Shown here: positions 1 through 8,860 of the stretch, piece after piece
How positions within the stretch are numbered: position 1 is the first letter of the stretch
Layout: the number at the start of each line of letters is the position of its first letter
From: Streptomyces sp. SLBN-31
GTDB lineage: Bacteria > Actinomycetota > Actinomycetes > Streptomycetales > Streptomycetaceae
Assembly: GCF_006715395.1 (NCBI RefSeq)
Contig: NZ_VFNC01000001.1
Coordinates: forward strand, 3,782,001 to 3,846,000
Direction: 5' to 3'
DNA length: 64,000 bases
Program-made: the position numbers and the translations under genes
The notes under the pieces: model-generated
Databases searched by the model: none
What the model saw: only the letters and a program-made list of their open reading frames with translations
What the model was told of the DNA's origin: nothing

Positions 1-351
1 CTCCCTCTGCTGCGCCGCTCGCCGTCGCCACGGATCGTGAACGTCTCCAGCAGCGTCGGCTCCCTCACCCTCCAGACCACGCCCGGCGCCGAGACGGGCC
101 CCATCGCCATTGCCTACGCTCCGTCGAAGACATTCCTCAACGCCGTCACCGTGCAGTACGCCAAGGAACTGGCCGACACCCACATCCTGATCAACGCCGT
201 CTGCCCCGGCTACACGGCGACCGACCTCAACGGCTTCCAGGGAGTGCGCACCCCCGAGCAGGGCGCAGCCGCCGCGATCCGGCTGGCCACCATATCGGCC
301 GACGGACCGACGGGCCGCTTCTTCAACGACGACGGAGAGGTGCCCTGGTGA
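1..351 (+). CDS. SDR family oxidoreductase, C-terminal part (cut by window edge)
   Basis: The reading frame is open from the first base, so the gene starts outside the window. What remains is the C-terminal half of a short-chain dehydrogenase/reductase: the NVSSSVGS strand with the catalytic serine, then the YAPSK tetrad motif (YxxxK), then a substrate-loop region with the typical NAVCPGYTATDLN sequence. It ends with a normal RFFNDDGEVPW tail. The family reduces or oxidises carbonyl/alcohol substrates with NAD(P)(H) in the cytoplasm; the substrate cannot be inferred. The part seen looks intact. Confidence 0.88.
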   Translation, partial: LPLLRRSPSPRIVNVSSSVGSLTLQTTPGAETGPIAIAYAPSKTFLNAVTVQYAKELADTHILINAVCPGYTATDLNGFQGVRTPEQGAAAAIRLATISADGPTGRFFNDDGEVPW

Positions 352-424
352 CGCGCTCTTGGTTCGCGCCACCCCCCCCAGGTACGGTGCAAGCCGCCTG
401 CCCGCAGCCGGAACTGGCGGCCGA

Positions 425-750
425 CAACGTCAACGATCAGCAATAGTGTCGGACTGGCCGTGCCGACGGCGGGCCGCCTTGTCGGGATGGTTGACCTCGG
501 TGACCGTGATGCCCTCGTGGTGCAGACAGCGGGGCAGGGCGGCCCCGTAGGAGCCGGTGCATTCCAATTCGGCCCGCCGCAATGGTCCGAAAGCGCGCGT
601 GCCCAGGACAGGGATTGCCGATAGCGCTCCGCAGGTCGCGGGAATACTCCGCAGTCCAGCAGGGCGCCTGTGCTGGTGATCACCGCGGCCACATGGATGC
701 CTGTATGCGTGTCGACTCCGAGCAGGACCTGCTCGTGGTGGCGGTCAGGA
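425..750 (-). pseudogene. IS110-family transposase remnant (N-terminal DEDD domain)
   Basis: On the minus strand one frame reads VLLGVDTHTGIHVAAVI, the first conserved segment of the IS110 RuvC-like (DEDD) domain. After a frameshift near 580 another frame reads ELECTGSYGAALPRCLHHEG and then VTEVNHPDKAARRR, the next conserved blocks. The rest of the transposase is absent. A C-terminal piece of an IS110-type transposase lies at 48700-49000, but nothing shows that the two come from one copy. Dead element. Confidence 0.72.
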
Positions 751-1052
751 CCGTGACGGTGTCTCTCGCGAAAGCCCCTGTCGGGGTACGCGCGCCCTTT
801 CAGTTGGCAGGGAGACCGCTCTCCGGGGTGCTGGTAGCCGTCTGCGAGCAGCGAGGTGGGCCTTCTCAGGCCCGTCGGCGTCTGTGTCTCCAACTGGCTT
901 CGCGACTGCTGGGTGCCGTTTATGGGGGTCGCCTTGACCAACCCCTGCGCCTTCCCGCCTGCTACCAGCACGGCGGTCGCACAGAAGTCTGTGCGACCGC
1001 CCACGCGAGCCGCCACTGCAGGGTCGTAGGCAGCGCTGAGGGGCTCCTTGGA

Positions 1053-2012
1053 TCAGTGCTGTGCGAACTGGGCCCGCGTCCGTTGTACGACGTTCGGCAG
1101 GACCGCGAGTCCGCTGACGGTCAGCTGTTCGCCGTAGATGTCGGTGACTCTGATCGCCTTGCCGCAGCCGTTGCCATCGGCGGCGATGAAGTAGTTGAAG
1201 CTGGTGCGGGGCAACTGCCGCCAGCCGCCCCCGGTGCGGACCTCCAGCCGTGCCACCGGGTTGCGGTGACCGATGACCTGGATGCCGCACCAGTAGGCGC
1301 TGGACCCGGTCTTGTACCGGATGGACATCGTGCCGATGGAGCCGGGGCTCACCAGGCTCCAGGTGATGGGGAGCCGGCCGACCTTGAGGTCGGCGAGCTT
1401 GGCGAAGGCCTGTTGGCTGAGGTCGATCTGCCCGGGTGCGCAGGGCAGAGGGCATTCGTTGGTGATTCGTACCGTGATCGACTTGCCGTTGGCCGCGCGG
1501 ACGAGCACGTACGCGCCGCAGGCCTTGGAGGTCTCGTAGTCGGTGGTGTTCATCGCCGCGATCATCATGTCCGGGCTCGGACCGAAGAGACATGCCCCGT
1601 CCCCGACACCGGCCGCGTAGGCGGTCGCGACACCCTGGTACGAGGTGTTGGGCCGGATCCGCCCTGCCGTCGGGGGCGTGCTGGAGCCGCGCGACGTCTT
1701 TTGTTGGCCCTTGGCCGTGGACTTTGCCGCCTTGGGGCTCTCGGTGGTCTTCGGGCTGGCCGAGCCGCTCGCACTCGGACTTGACGACCGGCGTGGCGTT
1801 GCGCTGACAGACGCCGAGCCGGCGGTGTCGGCGGACTTTGGCTGGGTGGTCACGAGTGGGGTGGCCGTGGCCGGCCCCGCGTCGACCTTGTGGCCAGGGA
1901 GCAACGCCATGACCAGACATGCGAGAACGCCTGCTGCTGTCACTGCCACTGTGGTGCCCAGCACGAGTTTGCGTCTGCGTCTGCGCTGCCGCGCGACCTG
2001 CCTCGTCGTCAT
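1053..2012 (-). CDS. Secreted/anchored expansin-like protein (EXLX1 type)
   Basis: 319 aa from the ATG chosen here, followed by MTTRQVARQRRRRR, a basic start and one hydrophobic segment (about residues 17-40: VLGTTVAVTAAGVLACLVMALL). That is a signal peptide or signal anchor. A Ser/Pro/Thr-rich linker of about 70 residues follows, then a double-psi beta-barrel-like domain with the expansin pattern (GVATAYAAGVGDGACLFG, NECPLPCAPGQIDLS) and a C-terminal beta-sandwich (GGWRQLPRTSFNYFIAADG). Bacterial expansins loosen or bind cellulose/plant wall without hydrolysis. The frame continues upstream to 2201, but that part is arginine-rich with no signal sequence. Single gene; convergent with mscL. Confidence 0.8.
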   Translation of the reverse strand: MTTRQVARQRRRRRKLVLGTTVAVTAAGVLACLVMALLPGHKVDAGPATATPLVTTQPKSADTAGSASVSATPRRSSSPSASGSASPKTTESPKAAKSTAKGQQKTSRGSSTPPTAGRIRPNTSYQGVATAYAAGVGDGACLFGPSPDMMIAAMNTTDYETSKACGAYVLVRAANGKSITVRITNECPLPCAPGQIDLSQQAFAKLADLKVGRLPITWSLVSPGSIGTMSIRYKTGSSAYWCGIQVIGHRNPVARLEVRTGGGWRQLPRTSFNYFIAADGNGCGKAIRVTDIYGEQLTVSGLAVLPNVVQRTRAQFAQH

Positions 2013-2401
2013 GAATACCGGTCCGTTCGGGATCGAGCCATTGGTGCACTGGTCAGTGGCCGCCCGCGTCGAAAAGGTTGCCGACGACATTGCGGGAGTG
2101 TCACCGTCACGGTGGCGGCGGCAACGACACGGCTGCCAAGGCCCGTAGCGCCGCGACCGGTTTGCGTAGTCCGTAGGCGACCGCCGTCGACGCTCCGTCA
2201 ACTACCTCTGCCACGCCTTGCCGCCACGCTCACCAACACTCTCTGCCCTGGCCGGCCCGGCCAGTGGCTGACCGCAATGCGCCGTGCCGCGCGACGGAGC
2301 CTGCATGGGTGAGGGGCGGCGGGGCATCCGAGGTGAGGCAGCGGGCTGACCGCGCCTTCGGTGCCGCCCGTCGACGTCAAGAGCCTCTTGGGAGTGAGAA
2401 G

Positions 2402-2845
2402 GTGAAGGGCATCCGTAGCTTCATCCTGCGCGGCAATGTAGTCGATCTGGCCGTGGGCATCGTCATCGGGGCGGCGTTCACCGCTGTGGTGAACGGCTTC
2501 GTCAGCGCCTTCCTGACACCACTGGTCGGGCTGGCCACAGGCGCCACCGGTGACATGAGCCGCAAGACCTTCACGCTGGGCGCCACCAAATTCCCCTACG
2601 GCGCCTTCATCAACGCGGCGATCAGCTTCCTCCTCCTCGCCGGCGCCCTGTACTTCCTGGTCGTGCTCCCGATCAACAAACTCCACGAACGCTTCGCCCC
2701 GCACCGAGACGTCCAGGCTCCCAAACGGGACTGCCCCGAATGCCTCAGCCCCGTACCCGCCCAGGCCCGACGCTGTGCCTCCTGCACCGTCCCCCTGCCC
2801 GCCGTACCCGCTCAGGCCGGGGAGGCAACCCAGCGCGCCGGGTGA
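2402..2845 (+). CDS. mscL: Large-conductance mechanosensitive channel MscL
   Basis: 147 aa from a GTG start preceded by GGAG at 2391-2394 (7-nt spacing); the frame is open upstream, but MscL proteins begin near this VKGIRSFILRGN sequence. TM1 contains GNVVDLAVGIVIGAAF and TM2 lies around INAAISFLLLAGALYFLVV. It forms a homopentameric membrane pore that releases solutes on hypo-osmotic shock. The cytoplasmic tail carries CPECLSPVPAQARRCASC, a zinc-ribbon-like CxxC...CxxC seen in many actinobacterial MscL proteins but absent from the E. coli one. Confidence 0.95.
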   Translation: MKGIRSFILRGNVVDLAVGIVIGAAFTAVVNGFVSAFLTPLVGLATGATGDMSRKTFTLGATKFPYGAFINAAISFLLLAGALYFLVVLPINKLHERFAPHRDVQAPKRDCPECLSPVPAQARRCASCTVPLPAVPAQAGEATQRAG

Positions 2846-2928
2846 CCCGATCTCCATGTCCCGGCCTGTTTTGAGCTCCCGCCCGCGCCCTCTGCCTCCG
2901 ATGCCGGGTCTGCTGTGAGCGGAGGGGC

Positions 2929-3609
2929 TCAGCGCAGCCGTCGCGCACGCAGCACCAGGTCGTCGGTGTGGCGCGCGCCGGCGCCACCGTCGGGTGCCAC
3001 GCGGGGTCGCTGCTCGTCGACCTCCATCTTCCAGTCGTCGGTGAGCAGGGCGGCGACCATCGAGGGCCAGACGTAGTCAGCCGGGTCGAAGCCGCTGTCG
3101 TGCGCCCGCTGGGTGTCCATCCCCGCGTGGTGGACGAGCAGCAGCACGCCGCCGGGCGCGACGGCCGCGAGCAGCGCTCGCTCGGCTGCGGCGTCGGGGG
3201 TGCGCAGCAGGGCTGGATACTGCGCGGACACCAGGTCGAAGGAGGCCGGCGGGAGCGCAGCTTCCGTCAGCGCGGCGTGCACCCAGCGAACGGCGACGCC
3301 TGCGTCCCGCGCATGCCCGGCCGCCCGCTCCAGCGCCACACCCGAGACCTCGAGCGCGGTCACGTCCCAGCCGCTGCGCGCGAGCCACACGGCGTCCGCG
3401 CCCTCGCCGCAGCCGACATCGAGCACCCGCCCGGGCGTGAGCCCGGCGACCTCGGCCACGAGCGCACCGTTGGGCCGGCCGCTCCACAGCTGTTGCCGGT
3501 CGGCGTATCGGTTGTCCCACTCCGCCCGCACCGCGGGGTCTCCGACGTATCCGTCGCCAGGCAGGGAAGTGTCAGACGCGGGCGATGCTGCTGTGATGTT
3601 GTCGGTCAT
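2929..3609 (-). CDS. Class I SAM-dependent methyltransferase
   Basis: 226 aa with the SAM-binding motif I (VLDVGCGEGADAVWLA), the acidic end of strand 2 (VTALEVSGVAL) and motif IV region (FDLVSAQYPALL). The N-terminus (WDNRYADRQQLWSGRPNGAL) matches the streptomycete methyltransferase group resembling tellurite-resistance TehB and thiopurine methyltransferases. Cytoplasmic; substrate unknown. Start taken at MTDNITAAS; an in-frame ATG six codons upstream is possible. Monocistronic and divergent from the next gene, with about 115 bp between the two starts. Confidence 0.85.
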   Translation of the reverse strand: MTDNITAASPASDTSLPGDGYVGDPAVRAEWDNRYADRQQLWSGRPNGALVAEVAGLTPGRVLDVGCGEGADAVWLARSGWDVTALEVSGVALERAAGHARDAGVAVRWVHAALTEAALPPASFDLVSAQYPALLRTPDAAAERALLAAVAPGGVLLLVHHAGMDTQRAHDSGFDPADYVWPSMVAALLTDDWKMEVDEQRPRVAPDGGAGARHTDDLVLRARRLR

Positions 3610-3732
3610 GGGCCCAACGTCACCCATCGTGGCCCGCTACGCCACTGTTGTTGCCGCTCCGGCAAAACGGCGTCCAAGGGGCGAGGAAGGCTTGAGGGAT
3701 TGGTGTCAGTGGTCCCTGCGAGCATGCGGATC

Positions 3733-4152
3733 ATGAATCGATCCGATGATCTCCTGGCGGGGCTGGACGACATCGACTGGGCAGCCCTGGGGCACGCCTA
3801 CGGCAGCGCCGAGGACGTGCCCGGCCAGCTCCGGACGCTGTGCGGGCTGGGCGAGGAGGCCCGCAAGAGCGCCTTCCGCAGCCTGTTCGGCAACATCTTT
3901 CACCAGGGCACCCGGTACTCGGCCTCTCCGTACGCCGTGCCGTTCCTCACCCGAATCGCCGTCGCGGGCCCGGTCGGCGCCCGGGCCGACGCGCTGCTGC
4001 TGTTGACCCGTCTGGCCATTGACTGGCACGACGAGTACGACCTCCCGCTCGGCATCGACACCGCCGCGGGCGGCGCCGCGGCGTCGCCCGCCGGCTCCTT
4101 TGAGAGGCGGAGCAGGCAGAGGGCGGGATGGAGATGTCCTTGTACGGGGTAG
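3733..4152 (+). pseudogene. Truncated HEAT-repeat-like conserved protein
   Basis: The 139-residue product begins MNRSDDLLAGLDDIDWAALG and contains FGNIFHQGTRYSASPYAVPFL, the N-terminal hallmark of a streptomycete family that is normally several hundred residues long with HEAT-like helical repeats. After about residue 115 (LPLGIDTAAGG) similarity stops and a short unrelated tail (AASPAGSFERRSRQ) runs to a stop. I read it as a 3'-truncated gene. Start may alternatively be the ATG at 3724. Confidence 0.6.
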
Positions 4153-4206
4153 ACGGGCTGGACGACGCGGGGCGGTCCGGCGCGCTGCTTGAGGGAGGGT
4201 CAACGT

Positions 4207-5094
4207 ATGCAATTCGACGACGATGCTGCTCTGGACACGTCCGAGGTCCAGGACGGTCGAGGAGGCGCGCTGGGCGGGATCCCGGGAGGCGGGAAGACCG
4301 TCGGCGGGGGACTGGTCGGGCTCGTGGTGCTGGTCGTGTCCGTGCTCTTGGGTGTCGACCCTGGCATGTTCGGCTCTGGCAGCAGCGACACGTCCTCGTC
4401 CGGCGAGCCAGCCGCGAACCTCGCGGCGGACTGCCGGACCGGTGCCGACGCCAACCGCAAGGAGGAGTGCCGGATCGTGGCCGTGGTCGACAGCGTGCAG
4501 GCATTCTGGAAGCAGACGGAGACAGCCGCCGGCAAGACCTACCAGCAGGCCCCGACGTTCCTGTTCACCGGCAGTGTGAACACCGGTTGCGGAAGCGCGA
4601 CTTCCGAGGTCGGCCCCTTCTACTGCTCAGCCGATGACAAGGTCTATCTCGACCTCGGCTTCTTCAACGACCTGAGCAGCAAGTTCGGCGCCAAGGGCGG
4701 CCCGTTCGCCGAGGCCTACGTCATCGCGCACGAATACGGCCACCACGTCCAGGACCTCAGCGGAACGATCTCTCGCGGCAGCGGAAAGGGCCAGAAAAGC
4801 GGCTCGGTGAAACTCGAGTTGCAGGCGGACTGCTACGCCGGAGTGTGGGCCCACCACGCCACCACCACCCCCGATCCCAAGAGTGGTAAGCCACTGATCA
4901 CCGACTTGACGAAGGACGACATCGACCGCGGGCTGGACGCGGCCGCCGCTGTCGGAGACGACCGTATCCAGCAGCGCTACCAGGGCAGGGTCACTCCCGA
5001 CACCTGGACCCACGGCTCCGCGAGCCAGCGCCAGCGATGGTTCTCCACCGGCTACCGCTCCGGCCGCGTCGCCGACTGCAACACGTTCAGCTGA
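4207..5094 (+). CDS. Neutral zinc metallopeptidase, YpfJ family
   Basis: 295 aa starting at MQFDDDAALDTSE (GGAGGG about 8 nt upstream), the typical beginning of the YpfJ/Zn_peptidase family (Pfam 04228 type). A glycine-rich stretch leads into one membrane segment (VGGGLVGLVVLVVSVLLG, about residues 33-50), then an extracytoplasmic domain. The zinc motif is HEYGHH at residues 175-180 and the downstream glutamate probably lies in ELQADCYAG. Family members are membrane-anchored predicted metalloproteases of unknown substrate. The gene appears intact and stands alone. Confidence 0.93.
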   Translation: MQFDDDAALDTSEVQDGRGGALGGIPGGGKTVGGGLVGLVVLVVSVLLGVDPGMFGSGSSDTSSSGEPAANLAADCRTGADANRKEECRIVAVVDSVQAFWKQTETAAGKTYQQAPTFLFTGSVNTGCGSATSEVGPFYCSADDKVYLDLGFFNDLSSKFGAKGGPFAEAYVIAHEYGHHVQDLSGTISRGSGKGQKSGSVKLELQADCYAGVWAHHATTTPDPKSGKPLITDLTKDDIDRGLDAAAAVGDDRIQQRYQGRVTPDTWTHGSASQRQRWFSTGYRSGRVADCNTFS

Positions 5095-5214
5095 CCACGC
5101 TGACAAGCACGGCATGACGCTCGGCTGTGGGGCCCCGCTGGTGGGCAGATTGCGCAGCATGCCGTGCCGCGGTCGACGGTTGGCGGCCGACACCAAGTGG
5201 AGGTGCTGCCTCGT

Positions 5215-5556
5215 CAGGCTGACTGTCTCCAGGACCGTGTCGTCGCCGCGCAGTTTGAGCAGGGCGTGATCCAGAGGGCGGCAGGGTCGTGCTGGGCCAG
5301 GTACTGGCCGGCGTGGGCGGGGTGGGCAAGACACAGCTGGCGGTCGACCACGCCCGCGCGACAACGGGACACGGACGCAGGGGATCTGCTGGTTTGGGTC
5401 ACCGCATCCACCCGCACCGCCGTCGTCTCCGAGTATGCCCAAGCGGCCACCGGTCTGCTCGGCCCGGCCCCGGCCGATCCGGAGCGGGCGGCATCGGCGT
5501 TCTTGGCCTGGCTGCAGCAGAAGCCCGGCAGCGACCGGCCGCGAGGACCGCGTTGA
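5215..5556 (+). pseudogene. NB-ARC/STAND-type ATPase remnant
   Basis: Three pieces in two frames reconstruct the N-terminal NTPase region of a streptomycete NB-ARC/tetratricopeptide protein: PRQADCLQDRVVAAQFEQGV, then in another frame VLAGVGGVGKTQLAVDHA (a complete Walker A), then back in the first frame DLLVWVTASTRTAVVSEYAQ and AASAFLAWLQQKPG. Two compensating frameshifts flank the P-loop and everything downstream (ARC2, TPR) is missing. Such STAND proteins are signal-transducing ATPases, often linked to defence or regulation. Non-functional here. Confidence 0.7.
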
Positions 5557-5591
5557 TGTCCGCGACGTTCGCCTCGCCGCGGGTCTCAGTC

Positions 5592-5900
5592 TCAAGGACG
5601 CGGGTTGACGCGCTGCCAGCGCGGGCGGGCGTCACCACCACGCCGTCCGGCCGCGGAGGCGCACCGCGGACACACGCGCCGTACCCGGTCGGCGGCGCCC
5701 CCGGACTCCGGGAAGGTGTCCGGCCAGGCGACGTGCGGGAAGCGCACCAGCCGCGAACGGCTGAGGGACAGGCCGCACACGGTCTGGTTCATCCCGCGCT
5801 CCCAGGCGTGCACATCTCCGGCGGGCAGTCGGCGTCGACCCTCCTCCTCGTCCGTCCACTGCCCGGACGCGGCGACGGAGAACTGCTTGGGGTGGGCCAT
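5592..5900 (-). CDS. Conserved actinobacterial small protein with CPRC motif
   Basis: 102 aa beginning MAHPKQFSVAASGQWTDEEE with a strong ribosome-binding site (AAGGAGAGG) upstream. It contains HAWERGMNQTVCGLSLSRSR and a C-terminal VRRVCPRCASAAG. I recall this arrangement as a small conserved streptomycete protein family without assigned function; the cysteines (TVCG, CPRC) could bind a metal. It lies immediately downstream of the PP2C phosphatase gene on the same strand, with 27 bp between the phosphatase stop and this start, so the two may be cotranscribed. Confidence 0.65.
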   Translation of the reverse strand: MAHPKQFSVAASGQWTDEEEGRRRLPAGDVHAWERGMNQTVCGLSLSRSRLVRFPHVAWPDTFPESGGAADRVRRVCPRCASAAGRRGGDARPRWQRVNPRP

Positions 5901-5927
5901 GACCTCTCCTTGTCCCGATGCCGGCCG

Positions 5928-7145
5928 TCACGGCGTAAGCCGCTTAGGATCTTCGCCACGCCATTCGGTGAGCAGGACGGTCGCGTCGTCCTCGAGCCGA
6001 CCGTGGTGATGATCGAGTACGGCCGTCATCAGACGGCGCAGGGTTTCGTGCAACTTTTGCCCGCCCGAGTGGTGACGGCGGACGAAGTCGATGAACCGGT
6101 CCCGCCCGAACTGCCTGCCCAGCGCGTCACGTCCTTCGACGACCCCGTCGGTGTACAGCAACAGCCGGTCTCCCGGCTCTAGTTGCTCACTGCACACCTG
6201 CACGGGCAGGCCGAAGCGTGCGCCCATCGGCCCGGCCGGGGGACAGGCCAGGTCGACGGTCCACCGGTTGTCACGCAGCAGGATCGGAAGTGGGTGCCCG
6301 CAGTTGATCCAGGTCAGTCTGCCGGTCGTCATGTCCAGATCCGCCAACACGGCCGTGACATAGCGACTCGTGCCGAACTCCTGGACCAGGGTGTTTTCCA
6401 CGTACCGGCTGGTCTCCGGCAGCGACGCCCCCTGCCGACGGGCATTGCGGCAGGCCGCCACGGCGACGCTGGCGGTGATACCGGCGGCCGTGTCGTGGCC
6501 CATTGCGTCGAAGATGCCCAGATGCAGGGTGCCGTCGGCCACGGCGTAGTCGAAGGCGTCTCCGCCCACCTGGTAGGCCGGCTCCATCACAGCCCCCACG
6601 ATCGCCTCATGGCCGGCGTAGGCGAGCGGGGGAGTGAGGTTCCACTGCATCTCCGCCGCCACGTTCATAGGCTCGGTGCGCACCAGTCGGGCATAGGAGT
6701 CGCTGAAGGTGCGTTTGCTCAGGAGCAGCAGAGCCGTCATCGAGGCGAAATCGCGCAGCGACTGACGGGTCGCGGTGTCGTCGGTGTCGGAGTTGGCGCG
6801 CAGTACCCCCAGTCGTTCCACACCGTCCGTGATGGCCACCCACCACCGCCGCAGGTCAGGGCGGTCGCCCGTGCCCGCTTGTTCGGAGAGCAGGTCGACG
6901 CGCTGATATGCCTGGCCGGGCAGGCTGCCCCGCACGCTGAACTCCTGCCCGGCGGCGCCTGCGTCCGGCCCTCTGCCGGTGAGCTGGCGCAGCACGGTCT
7001 CCTGGAGATCCACCACGAAGACGGCCGCGTTGCGCAGGCGGGCCGCGGCGGCGTAGTCGGCGATCATGCCCGGTAGTTGTTCGAGGGTAGCGGTGTGGCT
7101 GGCCTGCATCAGCCGTACCAGCAACGCCGCGGCACTGTCCGGCAC
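5928..7145 (-). CDS. PP2C-type (SpoIIE-like) Ser/Thr phosphatase with N-terminal sensor region
   Basis: 405 aa from a GTG (VPDSAAALLVRLMQAS) chosen because GGGAGG lies exactly 8 nt upstream. The N-terminal ~170 residues look GAF-like (FVVDLQETVLRQLTGRG). The C-terminal phosphatase has the PPM acidic motifs GGDAFDYAVADGTLHLGIFDAMGHD, split here as VGGDAFDY and FDAMGHD, then LTWINCGHP and LLLYTDGVVEGRD. Proteins of this type dephosphorylate anti-sigma-factor antagonists in partner-switching cascades. No anti-sigma or antagonist gene is adjacent, so its partner is encoded elsewhere. All metal-binding aspartates I can identify are present. Confidence 0.9.
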   Translation of the reverse strand: MPDSAAALLVRLMQASHTATLEQLPGMIADYAAAARLRNAAVFVVDLQETVLRQLTGRGPDAGAAGQEFSVRGSLPGQAYQRVDLLSEQAGTGDRPDLRRWWVAITDGVERLGVLRANSDTDDTATRQSLRDFASMTALLLLSKRTFSDSYARLVRTEPMNVAAEMQWNLTPPLAYAGHEAIVGAVMEPAYQVGGDAFDYAVADGTLHLGIFDAMGHDTAAGITASVAVAACRNARRQGASLPETSRYVENTLVQEFGTSRYVTAVLADLDMTTGRLTWINCGHPLPILLRDNRWTVDLACPPAGPMGARFGLPVQVCSEQLEPGDRLLLYTDGVVEGRDALGRQFGRDRFIDFVRRHHSGGQKLHETLRRLMTAVLDHHHGRLEDDATVLLTEWRGEDPKRLTP

Positions 7146-7472
7146 GCAGAGCACCTCCCGCCGGGATCCTGGGCACGGTGGACCTGTCGTCGGCACCGCG
7201 AACCGCGTACCCGCCCTTGGTCAGGACAAGCGGCCGGCCGTCATTGTGCGGGGACCCTCCAGCCTCCACCAGCACAGACGCCGGGGCGGTCGGGGCCGTG
7301 GGGCAGGGGAGTATCGGAAGGGAGGCCGCTGGTGATCACGGCGGGTGCCTGACTGGAGTACCGCACCCGCACCGGCGCGGCACGCAGTCAAGGGCGGAGT
7401 CGTCCTCCGGGGCCTGCGTTGGCGCACTGATCCTTCGGTGCGCCCTGGACGGTGAAGAGGTGGGTGAGCGTC
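7146..7472. other. Intergenic region between the phosphatase and the small 7473 gene
   Basis: This 327-bp stretch must hold the promoter of the phosphatase gene. I see no gene with a credible start signal and no RNA gene. A minus-strand frame contains NDGRPLVLTKGGYAVRGADD, which reads more like coding sequence than noise and may be a fragment of a lost gene. Confidence 0.35.
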
Positions 7473-7848
7473 ATGACGCGGCCGCGTATCGAAGGCGGCG
7501 ATCTGGTGGTGCGTCTGCCGTGGCGGTGGGCGTTGGCGGCGGGGTGCCGCGGCGTGCGCCTGCCGCTTGAATTCGTGGACGAGGTTCATGTGGAGCCGTA
7601 CTGGCGGCGTGTGCTGCGTCCGCATCCGGGGCCGCGCTACCGCTTCCCTCCGGGACGCTGGTGCGTGGCCGAGTTGGAGAGCGTCCGGGGCCGGGAGTTC
7701 GCTGCCCTGCGCTCCCGGGGCCCAGTGCTCGTGGTGACGACCCTCGGTCGGGGCCCCGTATGCCCGCCTGGCCGTGTCCACCTCCGACTCGGAGGGTGAC
7801 GCGGTCCTACTGCGTCAGGCCGTCGCTCAGGACCGGCAAAAAAGTTGA
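7473..7848 (+). pseudogene. Small conserved hypothetical with C-terminal frameshift
   Basis: The first ~90 codons (MTRPRIEGGDLVVRLPWRW..., VEPYWRRVL, VLVVTTLGRGP) resemble a streptomycete family of ~120-residue beta-rich proteins of unknown function. After GRGP the frame runs into a short tail and stops at 7799. The expected ending, YARLAVSTSDSEGDAVLLRQ, is present in the neighbouring frame up to a stop at 7848. A one-base change near 7755 explains this. It is either a real mutation or a sequencing error; if the read is correct the product has an altered C-terminus. Confidence 0.55.
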
Positions 7849-7864
7849 GCCGGAGGTCGTCAAG
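7844..7864. promoter_or_regulatory. HAIR-like HspR operator upstream of hsp20
   Basis: GTTGAGC, seven spacer bases, CGTCAAG. This fits the layout of the HspR-associated inverted repeat (consensus CTTGAGT-N7-ACTCAAG) with 10 of 14 arm positions matching. It lies 68 bp before the hsp20 start, overlapping the end of the preceding reading frame. HspR represses heat-shock genes in Streptomyces in complex with DnaK. Confidence 0.55.
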
Positions 7865-7931
7865 TAACTGGCGTAGTGGTACATCAGAAGTAGAGCGGAT
7901 GGACGAGGAACGATGAAGGAGGGATGACAGG

Positions 7932-8345
7932 ATGCTGATGCGTACGGATCCCTTCCGCGAGCTTGACCGGCTCGTCGAGCGGGTCTGGGGCACGGCCGCA
8001 CACGTGCCGCTGGACGCCTGGCGTGAGGGTGACACGTTCTTCGTGGAGCTGGACCTGCCGGGCGCTGACGCGGAGTCGATTGATCTCGATGTCGAGCGCA
8101 ACGTCCTGACGGTGAAGGCCGAGCGCAAGCCGGCGTACGGCGAGAACACCGAGACGGTGGTCACCGAACGGCCCGCGGGGACATTCAGTCGGCAGCTGTT
8201 CCTCGGCGAGACCCTCGACCCCGACAGGATCGAGGCCTCCTACGAGGCTGGTGTGCTGAGGCTGCGGATCCCGGTCGCCGAGCAGGCCAAGCCACGCAAG
8301 ATCGCCATCAGCGGCGGCAGCGACCGCAGGGAACTGGACAGCTGA
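7932..8345 (+). CDS. Hsp20/alpha-crystallin small heat-shock protein
   Basis: 137 aa. It starts [20 protein letters not shown], with GAAGGAGGGA just upstream. The alpha-crystallin domain follows: [22 protein letters not shown], the split core motif LTVKAERKP, then [30 protein letters not shown] containing the conserved GVLRLRIP. Members are ATP-independent holdases that form cytoplasmic oligomers and bind unfolding proteins under heat or other stress. It is the left border of a stress gene island; control by HspR is inferred from the upstream inverted repeat. Confidence 0.95.
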   Translation: MLMRTDPFRELDRLVERVWGTAAHVPLDAWREGDTFFVELDLPGADAESIDLDVERNVLTVKAERKPAYGENTETVVTERPAGTFSRQLFLGETLDPDRIEASYEAGVLRLRIPVAEQAKPRKIAISGGSDRRELDS

Positions 8346-8559
8346 CGCCACAGCAACTCCTCTCTTCAAGGGCCTCGGGCATCAGCCCGGGGCCCTGACG
8401 CCGTCTTTGCCCCTTGGCCGTGCGGTGGCCCGGCCTCGCACCCGAACGGCGCCGGGGCGGGGGAGGGCCGAACAGCGCGGGCTGTGACCAGCGCAAGGAG
8501 TCCTCCACCAGCTCTCGGCGCTGCCATCCCGGCAGTAGGAAACGCCATGCGGTAACAGT

Positions 8560-8860
8560 CCCTGGGCGCTCTTCCGCCGCCGGGTCGGCCGAAGGGGCCG
8601 CGAGGACTCCCCGGCGCTGCTGCCCAGTGTGCCCTTGGCCGCATCGACTTCACCTGGCGGGCCCTGCCCGTGATCCACCCGGTCAACCATCCGGTCGACG
8701 GCGAGCGGCGGCATCGTCATCCGCGCCGACGCCGGGCAGCCCTGCTGGGCCACACACCGTCACCGAGGTCGTGTTCTACGGAGCCCACCACCTCAACGGG
8801 CAGACCCGAACCGGCTGGAGCGTCATGGGCACCGCCCCGGCCAATGGGCGGGGGTCTCCC
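8560..8860 (+). pseudogene. Pyridoxamine 5'-phosphate oxidase-family protein remnant
   Basis: Three consecutive frames carry the ordered blocks of the PPOX-like flavin-binding split-barrel family: LGRIDFTWRALPVIHPVNHPVDG, then GGIVIRADAG after a frameshift at about 8700, then TVTEVVFYGAHHLNGQTRTGWSVMGTA after another near 8745. I quote short parts only: the key ones are ALPVIHPVNH and RTGWSVMGTA. Proteins of this group bind FMN, F420 or haem and many are small stress proteins in actinobacteria. The N-terminus and C-terminus are not recognisable. Decayed. Confidence 0.65.

Noticed and set aside
582..1784. 400-codon plus-strand open frame
   Set aside because: It mirrors the expansin gene and IS110 debris on the other strand; composition is Arg/Gly/Val-rich with no domain and no ribosome-binding site.
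745..2049. 434-codon minus-strand open frame
   Set aside because: Overlaps the expansin gene on the same strand in another frame; Arg/His/Gln-rich, no family pattern.
3077..3736. Open frames overlapping the methyltransferase
   Set aside because: Shadows of the methyltransferase gene in other frames.
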